The notes beneath the pieces were generated by a model. That model made no database searches and had not been told where the DNA came from. It saw only the letters and a program-made list of their open reading frames with translations. This document shows positions 44,943-53,831 of a DNA stretch of 64,000 nt, one piece after another (position 1 is the first letter of the stretch; every line of letters starts with the position of its first letter). The position numbers were made by a program, and so were the translations under genes. The DNA lies in the NCBI RefSeq assembly GCF_002216775.1, contig NZ_CP022315.1:3782001-3846000 (forward strand). The letters run 5' to 3'. The DNA is from Virgibacillus phasianinus. Its GTDB lineage: Bacteria; Bacillota; Bacilli; Bacillales; Amphibacillaceae.

Positions 44943-46190
44943 CTAAAAGTCCGATTCATTTATCTGTTTAAGGGCCTCCTTAGCGACATGATCTGGATTT
45001 GGCTGATTGGCAAGAAGTTTCTGAATTGGTTTAATTGCTGCCTCAACACTAACGAATCGCATCGTTACATCACGAAGAACAGCAATGGCCCTGCTCCGGT
45101 GAAACATGAGTCCCGCCAGACGACGGGAAGTGTTCTGAGCGGTTTCAACTCGAGGGCGTTGTACCTTCTCATAAGCTTGGAGCAGGGAATTTACATTACC
45201 TGGCTGTGCATAACGTAAAATGCGCGCTAGTATCCATGCTGATTCCATGGCCATTCCAGCGCCTATTCCTGCTGTTGGCAAAAAACCTGCAGCTGCGTCT
45301 CCAAGTAATACGACGTTGCTACTGGACCAGACTGGGGCCTTGCAGTCTTGGAGCGACCAGTAGTAGGGAGCAGGATCATTGATGATAGCGTTCAGACTGC
45401 TGTCCAGTCGCGGGCTGATTGAAGTAAGCTTACGGCGTACTTCCGTGACAAAGGGGCTCGGTCCCACTTTGGTGTCTGCGCGGGGACCTCCGAGAAAAAC
45501 GCCAAGTTCCCCTTTGACTGGGTATATGCCAAGGAAAAAGCCAGCGCCCCAGAGTTCCTCGCCAAGATCCATATTGGTGTCTTCAGGAGCCCAAACTACC
45601 CAGCCGCCCCACTTTGTGTCTACCACATCAACCGTGTCACCATCGAGTATCAGGTCGCGGGTGGTTGAGTGTAGACCGTCAGCAATTATTATTAAGTCAA
45701 ACTCAAGCTGACGTGACTCGCTTTCGGCCTTGAAGGTCACATTGGTTCCGGACAAAGACTCTGATATTGCGGTTACCGTCGTTTCGAAACTGACGTTACA
45801 CAGGTCGGAGGTTAGTGTCTCAATCAGTTTTCCTCGTGCAATACCCCGGTAGTCCCCGTAACGATCCAGAATGCTAGCCATCGAATCAGCGCGCACCATC
45901 CGTCCTGTGTGGGTATGGAACCCGTACCGAGCAAGTGGAATGCTGTTCTTCCGGTAGTGTTCGCGTACCCCAAGGTCATCAAGTGCCTGATCCACCATCG
46001 GCATCAAGGCCAGCATATAGCCGGGATGGCCTTCATCTTTATTCCGTTCGATCAGCACCGGATGCCGCCCGTCACGTCGAAGCATCTGTGCAGCCGTGAT
46101 ACCAGCAACCCCCGCACCGACAATCAATATCCTTATATCATCTCCAAGTGCTAGTTCATACTGGTCATTAATCGTTGTGGACTTCAGCAT
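44943..46190 (-). CDS. FAD-dependent aromatic-type monooxygenase (PHBH/TetX fold)
   Basis: 415 residues. GxGxxG in IRILIVGAGVAGITAAQML, the DG motif in LIIIADGLHSTTRD, and the GD motif in NVVLLGDAAAGFLPTAGIGAGMAME, the three signatures of this flavoprotein class. Similar to proteins that hydroxylate aromatics or antibiotics; substrate unknown. Appears GC-richer than its neighbours, as does the AraC gene, so lateral transfer is possible. ATG 46190 has GGGAGGGG. Confidence 0.85.
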   Translation of the reverse strand: MLKSTTINDQYELALGDDIRILIVGAGVAGITAAQMLRRDGRHPVLIERNKDEGHPGYMLALMPMVDQALDDLGVREHYRKNSIPLARYGFHTHTGRMVRADSMASILDRYGDYRGIARGKLIETLTSDLCNVSFETTVTAISESLSGTNVTFKAESESRQLEFDLIIIADGLHSTTRDLILDGDTVDVVDTKWGGWVVWAPEDTNMDLGEELWGAGFFLGIYPVKGELGVFLGGPRADTKVGPSPFVTEVRRKLTSISPRLDSSLNAIINDPAPYYWSLQDCKAPVWSSSNVVLLGDAAAGFLPTAGIGAGMAMESAWILARILRYAQPGNVNSLLQAYEKVQRPRVETAQNTSRRLAGLMFHRSRAIAVLRDVTMRFVSVEAAIKPIQKLLANQPNPDHVAKEALKQINESDF

Positions 46191-46235
46191 ATTACCCCTC
46201 CCGTTTCCTATTTGTCTAAGTCATCATACCTTTTT

Positions 46236-46436
46236 TTAAACAAAATCGAACATGTTTCCCAACAACTTGCCAAAACCCCTTACGATCGAATAGATTAATC
46301 GGAATGGTAATATAATCAACTCGGGTATCCAAAATAGTAGATCCAAAACATCTAAGATTAAATCAAAAAATGAATAATGATGGCTATTCTTGCTTTTTTT
46401 GATGACTTCTTTTTTACTTCTCCACCATTCTCTCAT
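46236..46436 (-). CDS. Small hypothetical membrane-associated protein (66 residues)
   Basis: N-terminal basic stretch (MREWWRSKKEVIKKSKNSHH) followed by a long hydrophobic/amphipathic region (FFDLILDVLDLLFWIPELIILPFRLIYSIVRGF). ATG 46436 has GGGGAG eleven bases upstream. It lies 25 bp after a DinB gene. No family recognised. Confidence 0.55.
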   Translation of the reverse strand: MREWWRSKKEVIKKSKNSHHYSFFDLILDVLDLLFWIPELIILPFRLIYSIVRGFGKLLGNMFDFV

Positions 46437-46461
46437 TTTACCATTCACTCCCCTTTTGCTT

Positions 46462-47007
46462 TCATTTCCCTTCCTGCTTTCTTTTATTGTGCTTTACAAT
46501 TAGTCGTATTTGCCCGCGGTGGTTTAGTTCATCTTCAAATACATGGAACCAGCGGAAATAGTTATTGGCTGAATAATCTGGTCCGAATGGTGATACCTCA
46601 TCCAACCAATTGTCTCCTCTTTGTTTGAACAGTTCCAGTGTATTGGACCGAACCTTATTTAGCTGTTCGATATAAAAATCAATTCCGTTATGATGGATTT
46701 CCTGATGGGCTTTTTCACCTAGACTTAATCCGACCTCAAGCTTCTGCATTTCTTCCTCGTTAGGGTCCCGGTCTTCAAATGTCATGATTTGATAAACTTC
46801 CTCAACACATGCCATGTGATGAAGGAGGCAGCCGACTGAATTCCCTTTCCCATCGATCCGGTAATCAAGCTCATCCGCTGTTAATCCATTTACTGCTTCC
46901 AATGTGGTCAAACGCGTATATTCCATCATGGACAGCAGTCTTCCTATCGCAGGTGTGTACCCTGTCTTTTTATCAACTATAAATCTCGTATCTTCTTTTG
47001 CATGCAT
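46462..47007 (-). CDS. DinB-superfamily protein (DUF664-like)
   Basis: 181 residues. His ligands in CLLHHMACVEEVYQ, a His-rich EKAHQEIHHNG, and RWFHVFEDELNHRGQIRLI at the C-terminus match the metal triad of DinB proteins. Likely a thiol-dependent transferase or hydrolase; not determined. Start ATG 47007 with AAGGGGGC. Third-party role with the small downstream protein unknown. Confidence 0.8.
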   Translation of the reverse strand: MHAKEDTRFIVDKKTGYTPAIGRLLSMMEYTRLTTLEAVNGLTADELDYRIDGKGNSVGCLLHHMACVEEVYQIMTFEDRDPNEEEMQKLEVGLSLGEKAHQEIHHNGIDFYIEQLNKVRSNTLELFKQRGDNWLDEVSPFGPDYSANNYFRWFHVFEDELNHRGQIRLIVKHNKRKQEGK

Positions 47008-47033
47008 TTTTTTGCCCCCTTATTTAAAATTTA

Positions 47034-48026
47034 TTACTTAATCGGTTTTATAAAGTCTCCCTGGATCGGCTCTTTGTCCCCTTTAAGTTGGATGCGAATT
47101 GATTTCCCGTTAAAAAAGTCAAGTGAACTCATTACCTGAAAATGTATATGAGGCTCACTGGAATTCCCTGAATTTCCGCATTCACCTAGAACATCTCCGG
47201 TTGTCACATGGTCCCCTTCTTTGACAGTGATTGAATTTTTCTTGAAGTGGGCTAACAAGCTGTACTCACCATTCGCATGTTTAATAATTACGTGGTTTCC
47301 AAGCGGCTGTTCGGGATTCATCACTCCTGGAACATTATCTCGGGTCCCATCAACAGCCTCAACAACCGTACCAGCGGCCGGTGCTGCTACTTCCTCACCA
47401 AAGGCGTAGTAATGTTTATTTTTGGCAGGGTTACCATGGTGGGTGCTGCCGTTTTTCATAATCACCAAATCATAGGCATACCGTTGAATGGGCGACAGAT
47501 AGTGATAATTAATCAACTGATTTGTCCCGCCCCATAAAACAAACCAATTATCCTTGATCGGCATGGCGTATTCATTTTCCGTGTAAATCCGGTCAGTCTT
47601 AGGAAAAGATGCAAGTGGCGCTATTTGGAGAATTTGAATCGTGCCATGTTTATCAAACACAACCTGTAGCCCCTTTGTTTCCTGTTCATCGACCCAGACA
47701 TACCGATTTATATGCTTCGCAACTGAAAAACTGCTTTCCAGTTCATATTCGTTTACACCCTGATTAAATGAGACAGCCAAACGTTCAAAATCGGCAAATG
47801 ACACATTCTCCTTGAAAGATTCACTTGTCTGTTGATAAATCTGTGCGAATTCCCCTTGTAAAAAGGCTTCACCGAATTCATCTGGTGCGATCCTGTCCTG
47901 CTTATGCTGCACTTCCTGGATCAATTCATCACTTACTTCAACTCCATTGACGTTCTGCCCCGGCACTCCGGATAAAGGAATTAACCCAGCGGAGAGAATT
48001 GCTAGTAAACTGCTTTTGACCTTCAA
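47034..48026 (-). CDS. Exported M23-family metallopeptidase with N-terminal DUF3887-like domain
   Basis: 330 residues. Signal peptide 1-22, then a region (about 45-140: GEFAQIYQQTSESFKENVSFADFERL) like the DUF3887 fold, then a LytM/M23 domain. Zinc-site residues: Asp in YAYDLVIM, and His in LAHF and PHIHFQV. The CGNSGNSSEPHIHFQ end is strongly conserved. Probably a cell-wall endopeptidase. Start is TTG 48026 after GGAAGGG. Confidence 0.85.
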   Translation of the reverse strand: MKVKSSLLAILSAGLIPLSGVPGQNVNGVEVSDELIQEVQHKQDRIAPDEFGEAFLQGEFAQIYQQTSESFKENVSFADFERLAVSFNQGVNEYELESSFSVAKHINRYVWVDEQETKGLQVVFDKHGTIQILQIAPLASFPKTDRIYTENEYAMPIKDNWFVLWGGTNQLINYHYLSPIQRYAYDLVIMKNGSTHHGNPAKNKHYYAFGEEVAAPAAGTVVEAVDGTRDNVPGVMNPEQPLGNHVIIKHANGEYSLLAHFKKNSITVKEGDHVTTGDVLGECGNSGNSSEPHIHFQVMSSLDFFNGKSIRIQLKGDKEPIQGDFIKPIK

Positions 48027-48224
48027 ATGAACATCATCCCTTCCTAATATTAAATTCTGCTACTATTGGTACGTTCTTGTTGTGAAAAAGTTTCCTTAAT
48101 TCGGTGACTTTATGGTTAGACGCCATGTGTAAACGGGCACCCCTTGAATAAATATGCGGTTAGCGATATGATTAATGAATGCGAAGGTAAGAAAAAGGAA
48201 GATTTTTGTTTTTTTGGTTACTGT

Positions 48225-48242
48225 TTGTGAATTGATTCACAA
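48225..48242 (+). promoter_or_regulatory. Crp/Fnr-type palindrome upstream of the NCS1 permease
   Basis: TTGTGAATTGATTCACAA is a perfect 8-2-8 palindrome that contains TGTGA-N6-TCACA, the binding consensus of Crp/Fnr regulators, 47 bp ahead of the start codon. Confidence 0.65.
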
Positions 48243-48288
48243 TATTAAGGAGGACGAATAAACAAAATATAATTAAGGAGATGTTCGT

Positions 48289-49701
48289 TTGAAAGAAGAA
48301 CAATCGAATGTACAAGTCATTCAAGAAAACCAATCCAGTAACGAAGATGATTATTCTTTAGGCCGCGTTCCTCGCAATCATAGAACTATGGGTTGGGTCA
48401 GTGTAACGAATATCACATTTGGTATCGCTACAGCAATTTTTTATTTCCAAATGGGCAGCGTGATGGCTTTGCAATTTGGTGCAGCCAACGCGATTGCCTC
48501 AGCTATCTACGCAATTGTCATTGCAGGCGTGCTTGGCACAATTATCGCATACCTATCTGCCAAATCCGGGATGAATGTCAATCTATTATCACGTGGAGGC
48601 GGATTCGGTTATATCGGAGCTTCGTTAACCTCCCTCATATACGCATCCAATTTTATCATGTACTGCGCGTTTGAAGGTTTAATTCTGGTTTCAGCCATCC
48701 ATACTTTTTTTCCAGCCATTCCCGAATGGTCACTCAAAGTCTTTTTTGGCGCACTCGTCATTCCCCTAAATTGGTTTGGCATTAAGCAATTAGACAAATT
48801 GCAAAAATGGTCTTTGCCGATATTCGCAATCTTCCTATTTACCGCTATTGGTGTATCGATTTTTACACCTTCACTATACGATGGTTCCGTCCTATCCTTC
48901 ATGCCGAATGGCGTACAATTTGGCGGAGAAGCATTACTTCTTTGCATCGCAATGCAAAATGGCTTAATTGGTCTTACCGCATTATTATCATCTGATTATG
49001 CCCGGTTCCTGAAACCGTCAGACATTAAAAAGGGCTCTGTCGCAATCGGCTTTATCCCGCAGATTTTCTGTTATGGGGTGATGGGAGGTCTAGGCATCTG
49101 GTTCGGTGTCCGACTGGGTGAACCAAATCCGGGTGTATACATTGTCATGCTGCTTGGCATCGGAGGAACTTTATTTACGATGCTGACACAGCTTCGGATC
49201 AATGTCACTAATATTTACAGCAGTTCTTTATCGTTATCCAATTTCTTTGAAAACATCTTCCACTTTACGCCAGGCAGAAGGTTCTGGGTTGTAGTGGCAG
49301 GGGGATCAGCTATTGCCCTGATGCTCGGTAATATTGTGGATCATTTGGATACGGTGATGACCTTCCAAGGTGTTTTCTTGTTCTCATGGGCTGCCTCGCT
49401 TGTCGCAGATGCACTTGTCGTCAAAAAGGTGCTAAAAATCGGTCCAAAATATTTCGAGTCACGTCAGGAATATCTGTTCAAGTGGAACCCTGTCGGTGTC
49501 GGCGCCCTACTTATCTCCAGTGCACTTGGAACAGTAGCAGCACTTGGATTTATGGGCAGTTTTCTGCAAAGCACGGCCGCCTTCTTCTCCGCGGTGCTGG
49601 CAGCAATTCTAACTATTGTCCTTGCAGTACTGACAAAAGGCAAATACTATTTACGGGACAAGCCGAAAGATGTCGAAGAAGAAGATATGATTGCATCTTG
49701 A
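48289..49701 (+). CDS. NCS1-family nucleobase permease (cytosine/purine type)
   Basis: 470 residues, twelve helices, nucleobase:cation symport. N-terminal DYSLGRVPRNHRTMGW and helix 1 VTNITFGIATAIFYFQMGSVMALQFG are characteristic, as is the LLSRGGGFGYIGA loop. Charged N- and C-terminal tails are cytoplasmic. TTG 48289 with TTAAGGAG eight bases upstream is the start; no ATG in frame. Preceded by a Crp/Fnr-type site and followed by a terminator. Specificity (cytosine, uracil, allantoin, purines) not deducible. Confidence 0.87.
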   Translation: MKEEQSNVQVIQENQSSNEDDYSLGRVPRNHRTMGWVSVTNITFGIATAIFYFQMGSVMALQFGAANAIASAIYAIVIAGVLGTIIAYLSAKSGMNVNLLSRGGGFGYIGASLTSLIYASNFIMYCAFEGLILVSAIHTFFPAIPEWSLKVFFGALVIPLNWFGIKQLDKLQKWSLPIFAIFLFTAIGVSIFTPSLYDGSVLSFMPNGVQFGGEALLLCIAMQNGLIGLTALLSSDYARFLKPSDIKKGSVAIGFIPQIFCYGVMGGLGIWFGVRLGEPNPGVYIVMLLGIGGTLFTMLTQLRINVTNIYSSSLSLSNFFENIFHFTPGRRFWVVVAGGSAIALMLGNIVDHLDTVMTFQGVFLFSWAASLVADALVVKKVLKIGPKYFESRQEYLFKWNPVGVGALLISSALGTVAALGFMGSFLQSTAAFFSAVLAAILTIVLAVLTKGKYYLRDKPKDVEEEDMIAS

Positions 49702-49710
49702 TTCATACCC

Positions 49711-49744
49711 AACAGTGGAGAGCCTCCTTCTCCACTGTTTTTTT
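49711..49744 (+). terminator. Terminator of the permease gene
   Basis: AACAGTGGAGA (49711-49721) pairs with TCTCCACTGTT (49729-49739), followed by TTTTTT. Confidence 0.92.
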
Positions 49745-49844
49745 ATTGAAAAAGTCATTGCCTATGGTGTACGACAACAACTTATATTAACTTCTGAAAA
49801 TTCGTGATATAATCACACTAAACGGAATGGGTGGAGGGATTTGT

Positions 49845-50591
49845 ATGGATTTGTATTACGAAATTAATGGTAAGGGGCATCCTGTGGTTCTCCTCACTGG
49901 TGGTGCTGATGTACGGAACTGGACATTTGTCGAACCATTTTTAGCGAAACACTACAAGGTCATTGCTTTTGACGGACGTGGAACCGGGAAATCACCGTCC
50001 CCTTTAGAAGATGTCAACCATGTTGAAGATTTACTGTCTCTGCTTGATCATCTAAAAATCAATCAGGCTACGCTTATCGGTCACTCCATGGGTGGTCAAA
50101 TTGCCACTGAATTCGCTTTGCATTATCCTGAAAGGGTTTCAAAACTTGTTTTGCTTGCACCTGGATTAGCTGGATTTAAATATTCAAAGGAATTTGAAGA
50201 GAATATGAAAAAAGTTCATGAGGCTGCACCCGATATCGATAAGATGGTTGAACTTTTGCTCAGTGACTCCTCATATCGTGTTTTAACGGCTGGTCCTCAC
50301 CGGGATTTCATGGCTAAAATGCTTAAACATCATATGAACCGAATGTTTGAATGGCCAGCTGTTCAGTTAATTTGGCCTAAGCCAACGGCCATCGATAGAT
50401 TAGGAGAATTGACGATTAAAACATTGGTAGTAATAGGTAAGGAGGATTCACCCGACAACCTTCGTGTTGCTAATTACTTTAGGGAGCACTCAGAAGCCCA
50501 AGTCGTAGAAATACCAGGTGCTGATCATATGGTCAATCTTACTCATCCCGAGGATCTGTGTCATCAAATTACGGCTTTTATGAAGGAGTGA
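49845..50591 (+). CDS. Alpha/beta hydrolase
   Basis: 248 residues. VVLLTGGADVRNW oxyanion region, AFDGRGTGKS turn, nucleophile GHSMGG, acid Asp in VIGKEDSPDN and catalytic His in ADHMVNLTHPE. GGAGGG precedes ATG 49845. Typical of small esterases or hydrolases with unknown substrate. Confidence 0.85.
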   Translation: MDLYYEINGKGHPVVLLTGGADVRNWTFVEPFLAKHYKVIAFDGRGTGKSPSPLEDVNHVEDLLSLLDHLKINQATLIGHSMGGQIATEFALHYPERVSKLVLLAPGLAGFKYSKEFEENMKKVHEAAPDIDKMVELLLSDSSYRVLTAGPHRDFMAKMLKHHMNRMFEWPAVQLIWPKPTAIDRLGELTIKTLVVIGKEDSPDNLRVANYFREHSEAQVVEIPGADHMVNLTHPEDLCHQITAFMKE

Positions 50592-50721
50592 AAGTTTACT
50601 ATACGCCAAGGAGTCAGCAATTTAATTAAAGTGCTCGCTTCCCTATGGATAGTTGCAACTTAACAAATGTTGTGATATTTTCAAATACTAGATTGTTAGC
50701 GGAAAGGAGGAATTGCCAGCA

Positions 50722-51303
50722 ATGCAGGATGGTATTAATTCAGAACAGATTAGTGATGAAGGTTTACAGAAGGTCACGGTTGGAGAGCGTACACCACATA
50801 ATGCGAAAATCACCCTTTTAGAGTATGATCCAGGTTGGCCAAAGCTGTTTGACCAGGAGGCTGAGCGGATTCGTGCCGCACTCGGCAATAAGGCGTTGCA
50901 GGTGGAGCACGTTGGATCAACCTCAGTCCCAGGACTGTGTGCCAAGCCCATTATTGATATTCTACTGGTGGTGGCGGACTCTGCCGATGAGGAGTCCTAT
51001 CTTTCCCACTTGGAGAAAGCGGGTTACATTTTGCGTATTCGGGAGCCCGAGTGGTTTGAGCATCGAATGTTCAAAGGGCCCGATACAGACATCAATCTGC
51101 ATGTATTCAGCAAAAAGACATCAGAAGTCGATCGCATGCTGCGCTTCCGTGATTGGCTGCGGTCCAATGATGCCGACCGGATTAAATACGCACAGGTCAA
51201 AAGCAATCTGGCTAAGCGTGAATGGCGGCACGTGCAACACTACGCGGATGCCAAGAACACGATCGTTCAGGAAATCATGGAACGGGTAAGAGCGGGGAAG
51301 TAG
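50722..51303 (+). CDS. GrpB/UPF0157 nucleotidyltransferase-fold protein
   Basis: 193 residues; signatures are ITLLEYDPGWPKLFDQEAERI, VEHVGSTSVPGLCAKPIIDILL (nucleotidyltransferase-like GS...D..L core) and FKGPDTDINLHVFSK. About 30 N-terminal residues precede the usual family start. ATG 50722 is better spaced from AAAGGAGG (50703-50710) than TTG 50713. Function unknown. Confidence 0.82.
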   Translation: MQDGINSEQISDEGLQKVTVGERTPHNAKITLLEYDPGWPKLFDQEAERIRAALGNKALQVEHVGSTSVPGLCAKPIIDILLVVADSADEESYLSHLEKAGYILRIREPEWFEHRMFKGPDTDINLHVFSKKTSEVDRMLRFRDWLRSNDADRIKYAQVKSNLAKREWRHVQHYADAKNTIVQEIMERVRAGK

Positions 51304-51640
51304 AGTTGTAGGTTTGAATTTGTTGTTTCCATGCTGAGGGGAAATTTAATGCATAAAGTAAATCCGCCTTTTCAATATTCAAGAGAAATAAGATAAGAGG
51401 TTCCTTATAGGGAGCCTTTTCTCACCTGTACGTGTTTAAGATTATGTTATCTAGTTACTAAAAATTACATCAAGACCCACTAATAATAACAGGGCGCTGC
51501 CTAGGTCCGATAAGTTTCTCTGTAAACCAAACATCGCCCTGAAAAACTTCTAAGAAAAAAATTATTTATCATCTTCAACATGATATTTTTCCATCAACTT
51601 CTGGGCTTTTTAAACCCCCATCTACGCCTATTCGTTTGTA
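51304..51640. other. 337-bp gap with one terminator-like hairpin
   Basis: AGGTTCC and GGGAGCC around 51398-51420 form a hairpin followed by TTTTCTC, probably ending the GrpB transcript. CAGGGCG/CGCCCTG arms near 51490-51540 have a long loop. Short frames on the minus strand look like gene debris; no gene supported. Confidence 0.4.
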
Positions 51641-52150
51641 TTATTTTGATAATGCGATTTTTATATGGGCTAAGTGGTGCTCTTCGTGCCAAGCTAATTT
51701 AGCTACCTTTGTTGCAACTGTTATTTTACCGTTTTCCAGGTGCGTAAAAGCTCGATTTAATTGTTCTTCAGTTAAACTATTTCCTAAAGACACGATGCGC
51801 TCATTTATACCTTCTAGCAGTTTAATAGAACATTCTACAGGAAGTTTTGTATCCAGTTGAATAGCCCATTTTTCTTGATCAAAAGCTGGCACTATTGGAT
51901 TTTCATCTGTTAAAGCCAGCTTCAAACGTTGATACATATTCAACTGAGAATCTGCTATGTGATGAACAAGTTGACGAACTGTCCAGCTGCCATCACGATA
52001 TGTTCTGCTTAATTCCGCATCACTTAATGAGTCAACAGTTTCTCTTAATCGAATCGTGTAAGTTTCGATTTCCTTTAGCCATTCTTGAATATTTTCTAAT
52101 GTTACCTTGTTAGGAACCTGTAATTTCCCAATTGGATATCTTACATCCAT
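51641..52150 (-). CDS. bstA: BstA/YfiT-like bacillithiol S-transferase (DinB superfamily)
   Basis: 169 residues close in pattern to YfiT/BstA: opening VRYPIGKLQVP, YRDGSWTVRQLVHHIADSQLNMYQRLKLALTDENP, and HEEHHLAHI at the C-terminus. His of VHHIADS and of HEEHHLAHI bind the metal. BstA conjugates bacillithiol to electrophiles such as some antibiotics. Start ATG 52150 seven bases after AGAGGGG. Single gene. Confidence 0.8.
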   Translation of the reverse strand: MDVRYPIGKLQVPNKVTLENIQEWLKEIETYTIRLRETVDSLSDAELSRTYRDGSWTVRQLVHHIADSQLNMYQRLKLALTDENPIVPAFDQEKWAIQLDTKLPVECSIKLLEGINERIVSLGNSLTEEQLNRAFTHLENGKITVATKVAKLAWHEEHHLAHIKIALSK

Positions 52151-52325
52151 TTTCAATCCCCTCTTTTCTCTTTTCCTTATTTTTTGATAAATAAATTATT
52201 TCATAATCCTTGTTATATTTTAACATATATATCAAATTACCCTGTTAAGCGTTATTCGAGAATTACTAAAAACCATGTTTCACTGGTCAAAAAATTAAAC
52301 TTTATAGATCTAGATGAAACAGAAA

Positions 52326-52355
52326 AGGACCAACGCATAATTTTGCGCTGATCCT
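52326..52355 (-). terminator. Terminator of the gene at 52372
   Basis: Twelve-base arms (52326-52337, 52344-52355) pair fully on the minus-strand RNA with two G-U wobbles; TTTTCT follows. Confidence 0.75.
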
Positions 52356-52371
52356 CTTCCATTTAATTAGT

Positions 52372-53700
52372 CTACTTCGGTATTGGAAGCAACCGATATT
52401 CCCAATTTGTTCTACATTTGTTTAATTTATAGTAGCCCTCTATTTTATCTTTTGACATATACCCACATTGCTGAGGGGCATTATTAAAAACATCTTGCAC
52501 TTCATTTTCTGTGGGTTTATAGTGACTTAAATCTGGATCAACAGAAATCCAACCTTCATCAGCGTTTGCATCATATCTTGATTTCAATTCATAAATAATA
52601 ACACCTTGTGACTTAACATACTTTACCACTCTGATTTGACTTTCATTGTTTTCTCCAGCCACTTTCATAAAATCTTCGAGTATATCTTTATTTTTCAAAA
52701 CATTATCTTTCAATATGACATCTTTTTCGTTCGGGGTAAATTCTATCAAAGTGTCTTCTTTATCTTGCTCCTCCAGTGGATCATCTTTTGATTCAGTCGA
52801 TGAATCTTTATTAGTCCCATCCGAAATTTGATTACCTTCTCTTTTATCTAATTGTTTCTGAGCATCGTTAACCGTCAAGCTCAAACCCAATACAGCAATG
52901 GAATATCCCCCATGTTCACCATTATCCGGATCAATTTTTGCTATTGCTTTTCGTGTTTGGTCAATTTGTTCCTGATCTGTGGATTCCTTTATTTTTCCAG
53001 GGGTTTCATCATTTTTTTCTGAATCGGATTTCCCATCCACTTCGACAAATAAGTCATCCACCATTTGTACAGCTCTCGCAACGTCATTCTGTGGTTTGAT
53101 ATAGTAGTAGTGCACGCCGACTAGCAATACCAAGGCAATAATTAACACCGAAAAAACTGCTCTTTTTGGCTTTCTGTTATAACTAGCCCCAGTCTTAGTT
53201 TCTATTTTCGATTCACCCACATATGTAGACAAGAGTTCAATCAGTTCCGTATCGGATTTAACTGCATTCCTTGGAATAATAATAGCGGATTGATTGACAT
53301 GATATAGGAAAAAGTTCGCATCATCGGCGGTAACTCTCTGAATCTCTTTCCATGCAACATGTTTACTGGAATACTCTCTTTGTACATCTATTCCCTCTTC
53401 AGTTAAATGTAAAGAGAAAGGCCCCAGCTTCTTGCTATGCACATCCCTTTTTAACCCACGAACGGCATTATGTCGTATAATAACTGGTACCAATAATGCA
53501 AATAAAAACGTCAAAACTAAATTAATCGCGATTTGGACCGGATGAAAGCTTGGTTGAATTAGAAACAGTAAAACAAAAACTATTCCTGCTGATGTGATTG
53601 TCAAAATGTTAATCCGCTTTTTCGCCTTATCTGAAGTGTTTAGAAAGTCCTTTTGAAGTGAAACCAGATTATCATATGTCAATTCACCCTTTATGTGCAT
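52372..53700 (-). CDS. Membrane protein fusing a YcxB-like domain to a DUF4362-like domain
   Basis: 442 residues. Two helices at about 30-75, then a PH-like YcxB segment (LGPFSLHLTEEGIDVQREY to FFLYHVNQSAIIIPRNAV). A third helix near 178-198, a Ser/Asp/Glu/Lys-rich linker (about 215-300), then a C-terminal region with LKNKDILEDFMKVAGENNESQIRVVKYV resembling DUF4362 (normally an exported lipoprotein domain). The C-terminal part would be extracellular. The combination looks unusual. Start ATG 53700; only a weak site near it. Function unknown. Confidence 0.6.
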   Translation of the reverse strand: MHIKGELTYDNLVSLQKDFLNTSDKAKKRINILTITSAGIVFVLLFLIQPSFHPVQIAINLVLTFLFALLVPVIIRHNAVRGLKRDVHSKKLGPFSLHLTEEGIDVQREYSSKHVAWKEIQRVTADDANFFLYHVNQSAIIIPRNAVKSDTELIELLSTYVGESKIETKTGASYNRKPKRAVFSVLIIALVLLVGVHYYYIKPQNDVARAVQMVDDLFVEVDGKSDSEKNDETPGKIKESTDQEQIDQTRKAIAKIDPDNGEHGGYSIAVLGLSLTVNDAQKQLDKREGNQISDGTNKDSSTESKDDPLEEQDKEDTLIEFTPNEKDVILKDNVLKNKDILEDFMKVAGENNESQIRVVKYVKSQGVIIYELKSRYDANADEGWISVDPDLSHYKPTENEVQDVFNNAPQQCGYMSKDKIEGYYKLNKCRTNWEYRLLPIPK

Positions 53701-53743
53701 CTTTCTACAGTCACTCCTAGTTTTTTAGATTATAATAACAATC

Positions 53744-53778
53744 AACCAAACCGATTCTTAAAGGAAATCGATTTGGTT
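53744..53778 (-). terminator. Hairpin between CAP gene and upstream gene
   Basis: AACCAAACCGATT and AATCGATTTGGTT pair with one wobble on the minus strand. It lies between the gene starting at 53700 and the 3' end of the CAP gene, so it probably ends the latter. No T run. Confidence 0.5.
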
Positions 53779-53831
53779 AATGAAAAAGTTAGCTATTTCT
53801 AAATGTTCCTCACCCTAATCTATTTTTATTT

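Noticed and set aside
48027-48224. Possible purine riboswitch ahead of the nucleobase permease
   Set aside because: The conserved purine-aptamer loops were not found; only the Crp/Fnr-type palindrome stands out.
49386-49790. Plus-strand frame overlapping the end of the permease
   Set aside because: Arg/Cys-rich shadow of the NCS1 gene; the terminator also lies inside it.
50825-51289. 154-codon plus-strand frame inside the GrpB-family gene
   Set aside because: Shadow frame rich in Cys, Trp and Arg; the GrpB frame has the family motifs.
51490-51545. CAGGGCG/CGCCCTG arms that might mark an RNA element
   Set aside because: Long unpaired loop and no conserved riboswitch features recognised.
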